This document shows positions 56,066-64,000 of a stretch of 64,000 nucleotides of DNA, piece by piece. Within the stretch, counting starts at the first letter, position 1; each line of letters starts with the position of its first letter. The DNA comes from Adiantum capillus-veneris (lineage: Eukaryota > Streptophyta > Polypodiopsida > Polypodiales > Pteridaceae), in assembly GCA_014529385.2 (NCBI GenBank), contig CM043946.1, forward strand, positions 16,201,077 through 16,265,076, read 5' to 3'. The position numbers were made by a program, and so were the translations under genes. The notes under the pieces are model-generated. The model ran no database searches. It had not been told where the DNA came from and saw only the letters and a program-made list of their open reading frames with translations.

Positions 56066-56698
56066 ACCTCAAAACCAAGGCTAGTCATGAGTTACCAATC
56101 AAACCTAATTCATTGGTAGAGCTTCTTAGGTTATGTCTTTCTTTATGGTCAACTCATTAATAAGTGATTGCTATTTTTCTGACCAGGAGTCAACTGTAAT
56201 GCAATGGCCGATTTGAATGTGAAATCAGGGTGGCCTAGTTGGTCCAGCCTACTTTTTAGAATGTCGAAAAGTAGAGCGACTGCATGGACACATTTCCACC
56301 TTAGGAAAACACTGAGGCAGTATCACCAGCACAAGAGGTGACCCTCAGCAGCTAAGACCTCAGCCCGAACCTCAAGACACAGCGTACTGGGTGCCCACAC
56401 GGGTTCAGCGATGGGGACAGTACAAGTGTAGTAATGGTAACAAGTTGTGCAGTTCAAAACATGAATGCCCCTAGACTGTAAACTAAGGCTACCTTGTACA
56501 AGGGGGATTACAAATGGGTCATACCCTTCTCATTCAACAACCAAACCTTGTAGGTTAAACCATTTGTAATTATGTCAAGGGAAGATGCAGTCAAAGGTTT
56601 AGCCCGAGTAAGACATTCCCTCGCAGGGGATGGATGTGTCTTGGCAAAAGCTGGTTCTATAATAATGTTGTAAGCAACAACTTTTTAGGTGAGTGTTT
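56066..56698. other. Non-coding stretch
   Basis: May contain a SINE body, but there is no open frame or recognisable element. A segment TGGCCTAGTTGG at 56231 resembles another A box, with no B box after it. Confidence 0.4.
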
Positions 56699-57209
56699 CG
56701 TAGCCACATGGAACAGGCAACTGGGAGGGCTGAGGATCGGGAAAAAGTGGCGGCGGAATGGACAAGCATAGGGAACGGGAATCAAAAATAGGGGGGGGGG
56801 GGGGGGGGGGGGGGGGAATGTATGCTAATAGTGATATGGTTGGTAGTTGTTTTCTGTAGTTTGAATGATGCTCTGTTAGTCACAAACAATGTTCAAAAGT
56901 ATTCATTCTACATTCAATTGCAAGTAGGATAGTAGTACATATCCCAGAAGTAATTACATTGAATTGTAAGTAGGATAGTCCGTAGCCACATGGAATGGGC
57001 AATGGGGAGGGCCGAAAATCAAGAAGAGTAGCAGCGGAATGAACAAGAGTAGGGAATGGGATTAATAAATAGGGGGGGAAATATGTATGATAATAGTGAC
57101 ATGGTTGGCAGTTTTTTTCTATTGTTTGAATGATGCTCTGGTAGTCGCAAACAATGTTCAAACGTATCCGTAGAGCATTGAATTGTAAGTAGGATATTGC
57201 ATATCCCAG
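56699..57209 (+). repeat. Tandem duplication of about 280 bp with a 26-G run in one copy
   Basis: CGTAGCCACATGGAA...CATATCCCAG at 56699-56947 and 56981-57209, clearly diverged. The first copy has 26 consecutive G (56791-56816) where the second has eight. Confidence 0.88.
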
Positions 57210-58465
57210 CATCTACCTGGTGACCCGATACACAATTCCAACATAGTTGAATGACAACAGTGTTGTTTTGAAACTTCGAAACATATTGGGTGAAATGAAG
57301 GGTTAGTTCTCCGGTTTGCAACCGGTTGCGAATATTTTGAAACATTTTCTGTTCACGTGCACATTTTTGGGGGAAAAAAAGTTGTCAACTGGTTCACTGT
57401 TCACTAACTGGTTGCCCTCTTGCTCCGTCCATGGGACAGGAAACAACAAAAGGGTGGGTCCATGCTTTGCTGGAAAAAGTGCCTCTTGCAGCTTATTGAG
57501 AGAATAGGTTATGAGTCTCTCCTCTCATCTTACTTCTCTCCAAAGCATTTACCAACAGAAGCTCGCATGGCAACTTGCTCGCACCTGGTTACCATGAATG
57601 TCTGATAGCATTTTGGGTGCAATGAGAGGGTTTCATATCAGAGGAAGTTTTTGAACGTTCCGAGAGTGGAGTTTTTAATAGCAGCAAAAAACAGAAACGC
57701 TAGGAAATTAAAGCACGGCTGGTCGCAGTAGACAGGATGGACAGAAGAGAAGGTATCATGAAAGACGGAGAGACCATGTCACATGACAAAGAGGATGATA
57801 TAGAAGAGATCGTAGCCATAGGGATGGTGATTGCATGATGTTCGCAGGGACAGATACAATCAATGTGCTGGTAGTGACGATGATGATGAATGCGAAGGCC
57901 GGAGGAGGGGGGTCGGAATGATAGAAACACACATTTGGCGAGCAGTCAAACCTTACAGTAGAGGAGCAAAGACGAGAGCCAGATTTTATTTGTGATTGGA
58001 GAAACTTGTTCACCGAAAACAAGAGGAAAAGTAGGGTACACAACAAAAAGAAGATTGGCTGCACACAACCTCTAAGAGGCTGCAATGTCTGTAGCCAACG
58101 GGGTTGGTGAAGAGGTTGGTTATGCAATTACAATGACGTTTGAGCGTTGCATGAGGTCTAACTCAGTAATCAAGTATATGACAGATGCAATGCTTCTAAG
58201 AGATGCCTGTGGAAGAAGATTCTTTTATCGTGCTTGATGAACCGCACGAAAGAACAATATACATTGATGTCCTCTTTGGGTTGTTGAGTAACCTAGTAAG
58301 GTGGCAAAAAGATTTGCGTCTTTTGGGTAGTTTTTTCACTAGGGCATTTTCGCTATTCCCGGAAGAATGTTTTTTGTCAAGGTATGTTTATGAAGGAACC
58401 AATGACTGAATAGATGATGCACTTATTTACTTTATGCGGATAAATATAATTGAGCCAGTACGCGA
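57210..58465. other. Unassigned stretch with small ORFs
   Basis: Frames of 60-123 codons on both strands (for example 57756-58127 minus, 58203-58409 plus) have no domain resemblance and no splice or start context. No gene is supported. Confidence 0.4.
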
Positions 58466-58555
58466 TATCCTTCTCTTTTTGATAGAACATGAAAAAATTG
58501 ATACACTGTGTATCCTTCTCTTTTTGATAGAACATGAAAAAATTGATACACTGTG
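58466..58555 (+). repeat. Two tandem 45-bp units
   Basis: TATCCTTCTCTTTTTGATAG... repeated exactly at 58466-58510 and 58511-58555, just outside the Copia-D LTR. Confidence 0.95.
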
Positions 58556-58562
58556 TCAGATC

Positions 58563-58844
58563 TCTAAAAGTTATCCATTAAATTATTAAGTGTGGACTTC
58601 TTTCCACCTACCTCTATTCCCTAATTCCCACATGGACTCCTTCCACCTATGTAAGTCTCAACATGTGTCTGTTCCCACCTACCTATAATTCACATGTGAT
58701 GGATATTCCTCACTCTCTTAACTTTTATATAAAGCCCATAAGTTGCCCTCATTTGTAACAGGGTGCTCTTTCTCCATTCAAGTGCAATCTATTGTCATTG
58801 CTCTATTTCTATTATCACATTAAGTTAATGTGTAAGTTCTCACA
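58563..58844 (+). repeat. 5' LTR of Copia-D (282 bp)
   Basis: Starts TCTAAAAGTTATCC (the TG of the 3' copy is TC here) and ends TCTCACA before the PBS. A TATA-like TTTATATAAAGCCC at about 58726-58739 is also present in the 3' LTR as TGTATATAAAGCCC. Confidence 0.9.
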
Positions 58845-58856
58845 TGGTATCAGAGC
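58845..58856 (+). other. Primer-binding site of Copia-D
   Basis: TGGTATCAGAGC, initiator tRNA-Met type, directly after the LTR. Confidence 0.9.
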
Positions 58857-58939
58857 AATAGAACTTAAGATTATTACTTTTAATTAGCACTAAGAGCATT
58901 CCATCCTCTCTAGCCCACACTCGAATTCTCACTCTCCAT

Positions 58940-60141
58940 TCTTTTCAAGGAATCCAGAACCTCGAAAGATTGCCGAGTTTGCTTCTTCATCTTCCGCATC
59001 CACCTACAAGCCCCGCTATATTATCGACAAGCTTAATGGCACAAACTAATAAGTGTGGAAGATTCGGATGGAATTCTACCTCACGCAACTGCAACTTTGG
59101 GACGTCACGTCAGGAGTCGAAGAGCAACCTGACTACCCCAAAGACAAAGATTCAACATACTTCATGGACACCTACAATACTTTGCATAGTAGAAACAATA
59201 ATGCCAAGATGGAGTTCATTCTCCATTGTCAAGATCGGCAAGTCCAAATGATGAAAAAGCTAGCTATTGCTGGCGCCATTTGGAAGTTCTTCGAGAAGAA
59301 CTATGAGCACACTGACCTTGTCTACCAAGTTTCCCTGATTGAGAAATTGGTAAACACTACCATGCAAGAGGGTCAGTCATCTTCTAAGTTTTTGGAGACG
59401 TGGCAAATACTTCTAGATGAAGTACTTATCTCAAGGCCTGCCATCCCTAAAGAGCTTCAAAGTATGCTCTTATTGGATTCCTTTCTTGCATCATGGAGAA
59501 CCTTTACCACTGCACAAGCCACCACAGCTAACTTGCAGCTACAAAATCTTGTAGCCAAAATCCATAAGGAGGAAACGCTTCGCGGCCATACTAGCAACTC
59601 GCAGAAACCTATAGTGCTTGTCACTATGACAAGAGACTCACACCCTTACAACGACAAGAAGCCTCAACATTCGGGCCCTCCTCGACAACATAATAATTTT
59701 GGAAGAAAGTTGCAGTTTCAAAGCCATCACAGTCACCAAAATGTAAAGCAATGCACCAACTGTCATCGCTTTGAACACCTCACAAAGATTTGTCAGCAAC
59801 CACGCAATCAAGGTAATTGTCCTATCTCTTACCCTAATCTATATCCTTCTTACCCTCAAGGGGGGACACGCCATGGCCCGCCATCTCCTTCTATTTATGA
59901 TCTAGCTCATTATGCTGACATATCTACTTATGATAGCCCATCTTATCCTTTGCAACTATATGCCACCATTATAGCTACTTCATATCCCAATATCTGGCTA
60001 ATTGATACGGGCACCACCCATCATATGACATATCACCTACATTGGCTATCCGACATCACTTATCTAGAACATCCTCTAGAAGTATTCCTTGGTGATAACA
60101 TCAAACCAGCTGGCCAAAGCCTATGGAGATGCTGCCATTAA
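58940..60141 (+). pseudogene. Copia-D gag and protease start
   Basis: A frame beginning near 'EPRKIAEFASSSSASTYKPRYIIDKLNGTN' is interrupted by two adjacent TAA codons (59047-59052), then reads 362 codons. Its features are 'VWKIRMEFYLTQLQLWDV', typical Gag N-terminus; zinc knuckle 'CTNCHRFEHLTKIC' (CX2CX4HX4C, about 59752-59793); and protease 'IWLIDTGTTHHMT' (DTG, about 59992-60030). A frameshift near 60110 ends the frame inside protease. Confidence 0.85.
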
Positions 60142-61383
60142 CCTACCTAATGGCCTACACACTACTATTTCTCACGTATATTATATCCCTGGCCTCAAAA
60201 AAAATATCATCTCTGTCAGCGAGCTAACTGACAACGGCATCATCATCAAATTCATGCGAGAAGGCTGCCACATTTTGGCACAAAACAAAGATGGTCAGTA
60301 TGTCACACTTTTGGTCTCCAAAACAGGGCGTCTTTATCCATTAGGTGACTCATCCCCTGTACATGCATCTGCATCGTCCATAAAAACACCAGAAAACACA
60401 CTCAAATGGCATTATAGACTAGGACATATTTCTCAATATGTTTTGCATCGACTCACTCATCGCCAACTTGCACCAGGTCTTCCCAAGCACCTCACTCACA
60501 TCACACTTTGTGAGGGTTGCATTCTTGCTAAATCACATCAGTCCCATTCTAAACATCATCATCACGAGCCACTGCACCTCTCGACCTCATCCACTCTGAT
60601 GTTTGTGGTCCATTGCTCGTCAACTCCCTCGCTGGCAATAAGTATATGCTTATTTTTATAGATGATTTCTCAAAATACACAACTACTTACTACATGGCCA
60701 AGAAGTTCTTAACCTTCTCTCATTTTTGCACATTCAAGGCATTAGTTGAGACTAAACATGGCTGCCACATTAAAACTCTCTTTAGAGATCATGGTGAGGA
60801 GTACACTTCTCATGCATTCAAAGATCTATGTCTTTCTGCTGGCATTCAACATGAATTCTCCATCACCAACCACCCACAACAAAACGGTCGTGCCGAGCGC
60901 AAGAATCGCACACTATTTGAAGTTACTCGTGCCATGCTTCTTTAAACTAGCCTCCCAGACACCTATTAGGAAGAAGCTACCACCACTACCTGCTACATTC
61001 AAAACCGCATTCCATCCACCCACAATCCTACTACTATACCCTACACCTTTTAGCATGGTCACCCACCTCATTTTGGCCATCTTCGCATCTTTGGTAACAT
61101 TGCATGCCCATTTGTGATGCAAACTCTATCAAAACTATCACCGCGTGCTCAACGCACAACTTTTGTCAGCTATGGTGCTCACTTTGGCATCAATGCATAC
61201 TGCCTCCATATTCCAGACCATCACAAGTTTCTCTTCGTTTGCACCGTCGTCTTTGATGAAGAATTCATCATATCATGTAAATCTTCTCCACCATTGCACA
61301 CTACATTCTCAGCACCAGTCAACTCTTTTCATCAATCTTTGTTGACACACACACCCATGCCACCCTTCTGGGCACAATTTTGA
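60089..61383 (+). pseudogene. Copia-D protease end, pre-integrase and integrase
   Basis: 'VYYIPGLKKNIISVSELTDNG' continues protease, followed by pre-integrase 'LKWHYRLGHISQYVLHRL' and 'LCEGCILAKSHQSH'. The integrase first block 'LDLIHSDVCGPLLV' appears after a frameshift near 60575. Then come 'FIDDFSKYTTTYYM', 'LFRDHGEEYTSHAF' (Glu for the second Gly) and 'NGRAERKNR'. More stops follow after 60945. 'TLSKLSPRAQRTTFVSYGAHFGINAYCLHIP' (61117-61210) is the C-terminal part. Dead. Confidence 0.85.
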
Positions 61384-61681
61384 GCCTTCCTTCACCATCC
61401 AAAGGCCTCTCCTCATTGACCATCCACCTCCTCGTGCCCTGCATTCTCATGCACAACCAATCAGCAACACTCCTGCACCACCTCTTGCACCCATCTCCTT
61501 GCAGTTGACGCCATCACCAACACAATCCGCGTCGGCTGCCGCTACTTCCATCACGCCATAGACACTTGATGCTCCACTGTCATCACCGCCTCTTATTTGT
61601 CGCCCTCGCTCACCACAGTCACCCACAACTACATCTTCACCTCATCGCACCCCGGCTTTTTCACCTGGACAATCCTCATTT

Positions 61682-62500
61682 TTGCTTCGCAACAAATCCA
61701 ATACAACACGTGCGCTTCAAAAAACACATAAAAGCACCACCCCTTTATTCCTTGCTCCACCTCGTGAGCTCCCATCACCTTTGCTACCGACTTCACCTTC
61801 ACAATCTCCATTTTTTTTCCGCAACTCTCACGAAGCCTTGCCAGGCACTCCCATCCCAGCACATGTTGACGAAGTCGATCCCCATAGCTCTACTTTTGCC
61901 ACTTCGCCATCGCAACACAACTCGGCTATACACTTGGACCAAGCTGCCACTAGCTCGCATGGCTGCACCCGCTCTCTTTGCAAGATCTATGAAGCCACCA
62001 ATTTTTCTGTTGTCCTCAGTAATGAAATGATTCTTGAACATCCACCAAGGCCTCTTGAAGATGCCCTTCCCCTCTCCGTTCTGGATGCCCTCGCTTCTAG
62101 CGAGAGCAAGGAGTGGCATGCCGCCATATTGGATAAACTCCAAGCCCTCAAAGAAGCTAACACTTGGGAGCTTGTGCTACTTCTTAAGAATCATAACATT
62201 GTCTCTTGCAAATGGGTATTAAAGAAGAAATACCACCCCAATGGCTTAGTTGATCGCTACAAGGCACGCCTTGTTGCTTGTGGCTTCACTCAACAACAAG
62301 GTGTGGATTACTTCGACACCTATTCGTCAGTACTGGACTACAATATCTACATATGGCAGACCTCTAAAGGCATGGCTATCTTATGCCTCTTTGTGGATGA
62401 CATACCTCTTCTTGGCACATCGGATTACATGCTTTTACAAGCAATTGACTCCATCTCTCATGCCTCATCTCCTAATTTTAGTTTGATCCCTACTGGATGA
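61682..62500 (+). pseudogene. Copia-D RT remnant with in-frame internal deletion
   Basis: A 272-codon open frame. The first half is the Pro/Ser/His-rich linker. RT starts at 'ESKEWHAAILDKLQALKEANTWELV' and continues 'CKWVLKKKYHPNGLVDRYKARLVACGFTQQQGVDYFDTYSSVLD'. It then jumps to 'AILCLFVDDIPLLGTSDYM', which carries the VDD of the active site, so the fingers-palm section between them is missing. The frame ends before the RNase H. No RT activity is possible. Confidence 0.85.
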
Positions 62501-62608
62501 ACTTCTCATTGAGGGGGGATAGCATGTACCTAGGACATAGCTACCTCACAAAGTTTTTTGTTCATCAATCTCAATGCGTTACAATGAGAAGTACACTCTT
62601 AAGGGGGA

Positions 62609-62925
62609 TGTAAAAGTTATCCAATAAATTATTAAGTGCGGACTTCTTTCCATCTACCTCTATTCCCTAATTCCCAGATGGACTCCTTCCATCTATGTAA
62701 GTCTCAACATGTGTCTATTCCACCTACCTATAATTCACATGTGATGGATATTCCTCACTCTCTCAACTTGTATATAAAGCCCATAAGCTGCCCTCATTTG
62801 TAAGAGGGTGTTCTTTCTCCATTCAAGTGCAATCTATTGTCATTGCTCTATTTCAATCTTGCACTCTCTTATTTCTTGACATTAGCATATTAATTAATAG
62901 TGATATTAATCTCTAAGTTCTCACA
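62609..62925 (+). repeat. 3' LTR of Copia-D (317 bp)
   Basis: TGTAAAAGTTATCC...TCTCACA. It aligns with 58563-58844 plus an additional 35 bp or so near its 3' end (around 62870-62905). Substitutions are moderate. Confidence 0.9.
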
Positions 62926-64000
62926 CGATCTTGTATGAGAGAGGAGGGATTGGGTCCCAATGTTCTAGAGAGAATTATACTTCCAGTTATTGTGCCCTTC
63001 ACGTGCAACAAGTTGGAGCTACGAATCCTTAGCAAGACCAGCAAGCATGTAGCCACACATACGCAATAGAGGAAAGACCCGAATGCTCAGTTTTTTTATG
63101 CATGCTGTTGTTTTCTTCGGATGCAGAGTGAGGTCTTCTCTCGAGATGGATGCTCGTGCTTGCCAAAGGCTTTGCTACGTTTGGAGAAATTGGCAAATGA
63201 TTGCAATTAATCCATGATGAAAGAGTGATGCAGTGTAGATTAAGTGGTGAAACATGCAAGGATTTTTTACCATGCTATGAACAAAACTTGGATGATGCTG
63301 TTGTTTGATCATGCTCCAACTTTGCCTCCTCTTCTAGGTGCCTTTTGAAATTGGAGAAATGTAAAGCTTTGCCTTTGAGCGTGTAGTACATTAACTAGAC
63401 CATATGCTGCCATATGGCAATGGTAGAAGTTCGACCTGGGTCCATTGTAGCCCACCCTCTTTGAGCAGCGTGTCCATGGCTTTAGGACGATATTAATGGC
63501 ATGAGAGTAGCAGAGGAAAAGATCATGGTCATGCGAGCATGGTTATTTGTAATAGATAAATATGGGAAACTAATATGCCCTCCATTAAAGAAGCATCAAT
63601 GCAGGGAATCAACATGGTCACACGCAGGCTACTAATCAGGTCTTATTGCCACATGGATGGAGGACAACTGCAACCTGCATAACCGCATAGGGAGTTGACA
63701 GAGGAAGAATTTGTGTGATGCGTGGTGGCTCCCTGGCTTTCTTCAGTTTCTTGTGTAGAATTCGGGCCCACTCGTAGGGAGACACGTTGCTGCCGCCATC
63801 ACTTGATTCACCTTGCACGTAAAATCCTCATCCACATCAATGCTTCTTTTCTCAATAACTTGTGCAAGGATGCCGAAATCAGTCTGCTCAGGTCTATGGA
63901 CCTCAAGTGTTTTTGTAATTTTGTTCTCTCTCTAATTTAAATTATCTCGCTCCTTGTTATGGTAAAATAAAAGATGTCGAAATCGCCTTAGGGTGCGTCC
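62926..64000. other. Unassigned sequence to window end
   Basis: Short frames only (60-76 codons). No domain, repeat or RNA gene is recognisable. Confidence 0.4.

Larger units (their letters stand above)
58563..62925 (+). mobile_element. Copia-D: Ty1/copia element with internal deletions
   Basis: 5' LTR 58563-58844, PBS 58845-58856, gag-pol remains, PPT-like CTTAAGGGGGA (62599-62608), 3' LTR 62609-62925. Flanking AGATC (58558-58562) and CGATC (62926-62930) agree in four of five bases, a decayed target duplication. Order protease-integrase-RT is copia. Much of RT and all of RNase H are gone. It is unrelated in sequence to Copia-A/B/C. Confidence 0.88.

Noticed and set aside
57316-58409. Several small frames as possible short genes
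   Set aside because: No start or splice context, domain or conservation evidence.

Overview
This is nuclear DNA of a land plant with a large, transposon-filled genome. The evidence is several families of plant LTR retrotransposon, a CACTA fragment with a DUF4216 domain, LINE remains, very long AG/CT and poly-G/poly-C tracts, and one intron-rich host gene with GT-AG introns. The sequence alone does not fix the species. A fern, gymnosperm or other non-model vascular plant would fit. There is no bacterial, organellar or viral-genome signature.

Layout. (1) 1-13216: an old Ty3/gypsy element (Gypsy-A, plus strand, 5' LTR cut by the window edge) with two RNase H domains, as in the Tat lineage. Its gag is split by a nested Copia element (Copia-A, 2047-7317, with target duplication). 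Its RNase H is split by a MITE-like insert (9542-9760). (2) 13217-25200: a possible solo LTR, unknown ORF remains, a truncated minus-strand Copia (Copia-B, 15743-19176), a DUF4216 gene remnant from a CACTA transposon (19190-20202), a 131-bp tandem duplication, a diverged solo LTR related to Copia-A, and a decayed LINE 3' end. (3) 25230-33975: two related Ty3/gypsy 3' halves in opposite orientation (Gypsy-C minus, Gypsy-B plus). Gypsy-B is interrupted by Copia-C (26883-31356), a sister copy of Copia-A with its own 5-bp target duplication. (4) 35640-36600: LINE endonuclease remains. (5) 36622-45557: the most notable item, a nearly complete young LTR element on the minus strand (here called GPR-1). 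It has almost identical 568-570-bp LTRs, a GACCT target duplication, PBS, PPT and TATA box. It carries an intact 1423-codon Gag-protease frame and an upstream overlapping 318-codon frame, and no reverse transcriptase or integrase. (6) 45563-52353: non-coding sequence with microsatellites and a 693-bp tandem duplication. (7) 52354-55605: the only convincing host gene, seven exons, about 693 aa, with two Tudor-like domains separated by an AT-hook-rich basic region. (8) 55606-64000: a SINE-like sequence, a tandem repeat with a poly-G tract, and an internally deleted Copia (Copia-D, 58563-62925).

How the parts relate. Most coding capacity belongs to dead retrotransposons, recognisable by stops, frameshifts and deletions. 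The nesting gives a relative order: Gypsy-A and Gypsy-B are older than the Copia-A/C copies inside them. GPR-1 is among the youngest insertions, with four substitutions between its LTRs. GPR-1 has no polymerase or integrase, so its mobility must have depended on enzymes from another element. The Tudor/AT-hook gene looks intact and is the only candidate for a normal cellular function, probably in chromatin.
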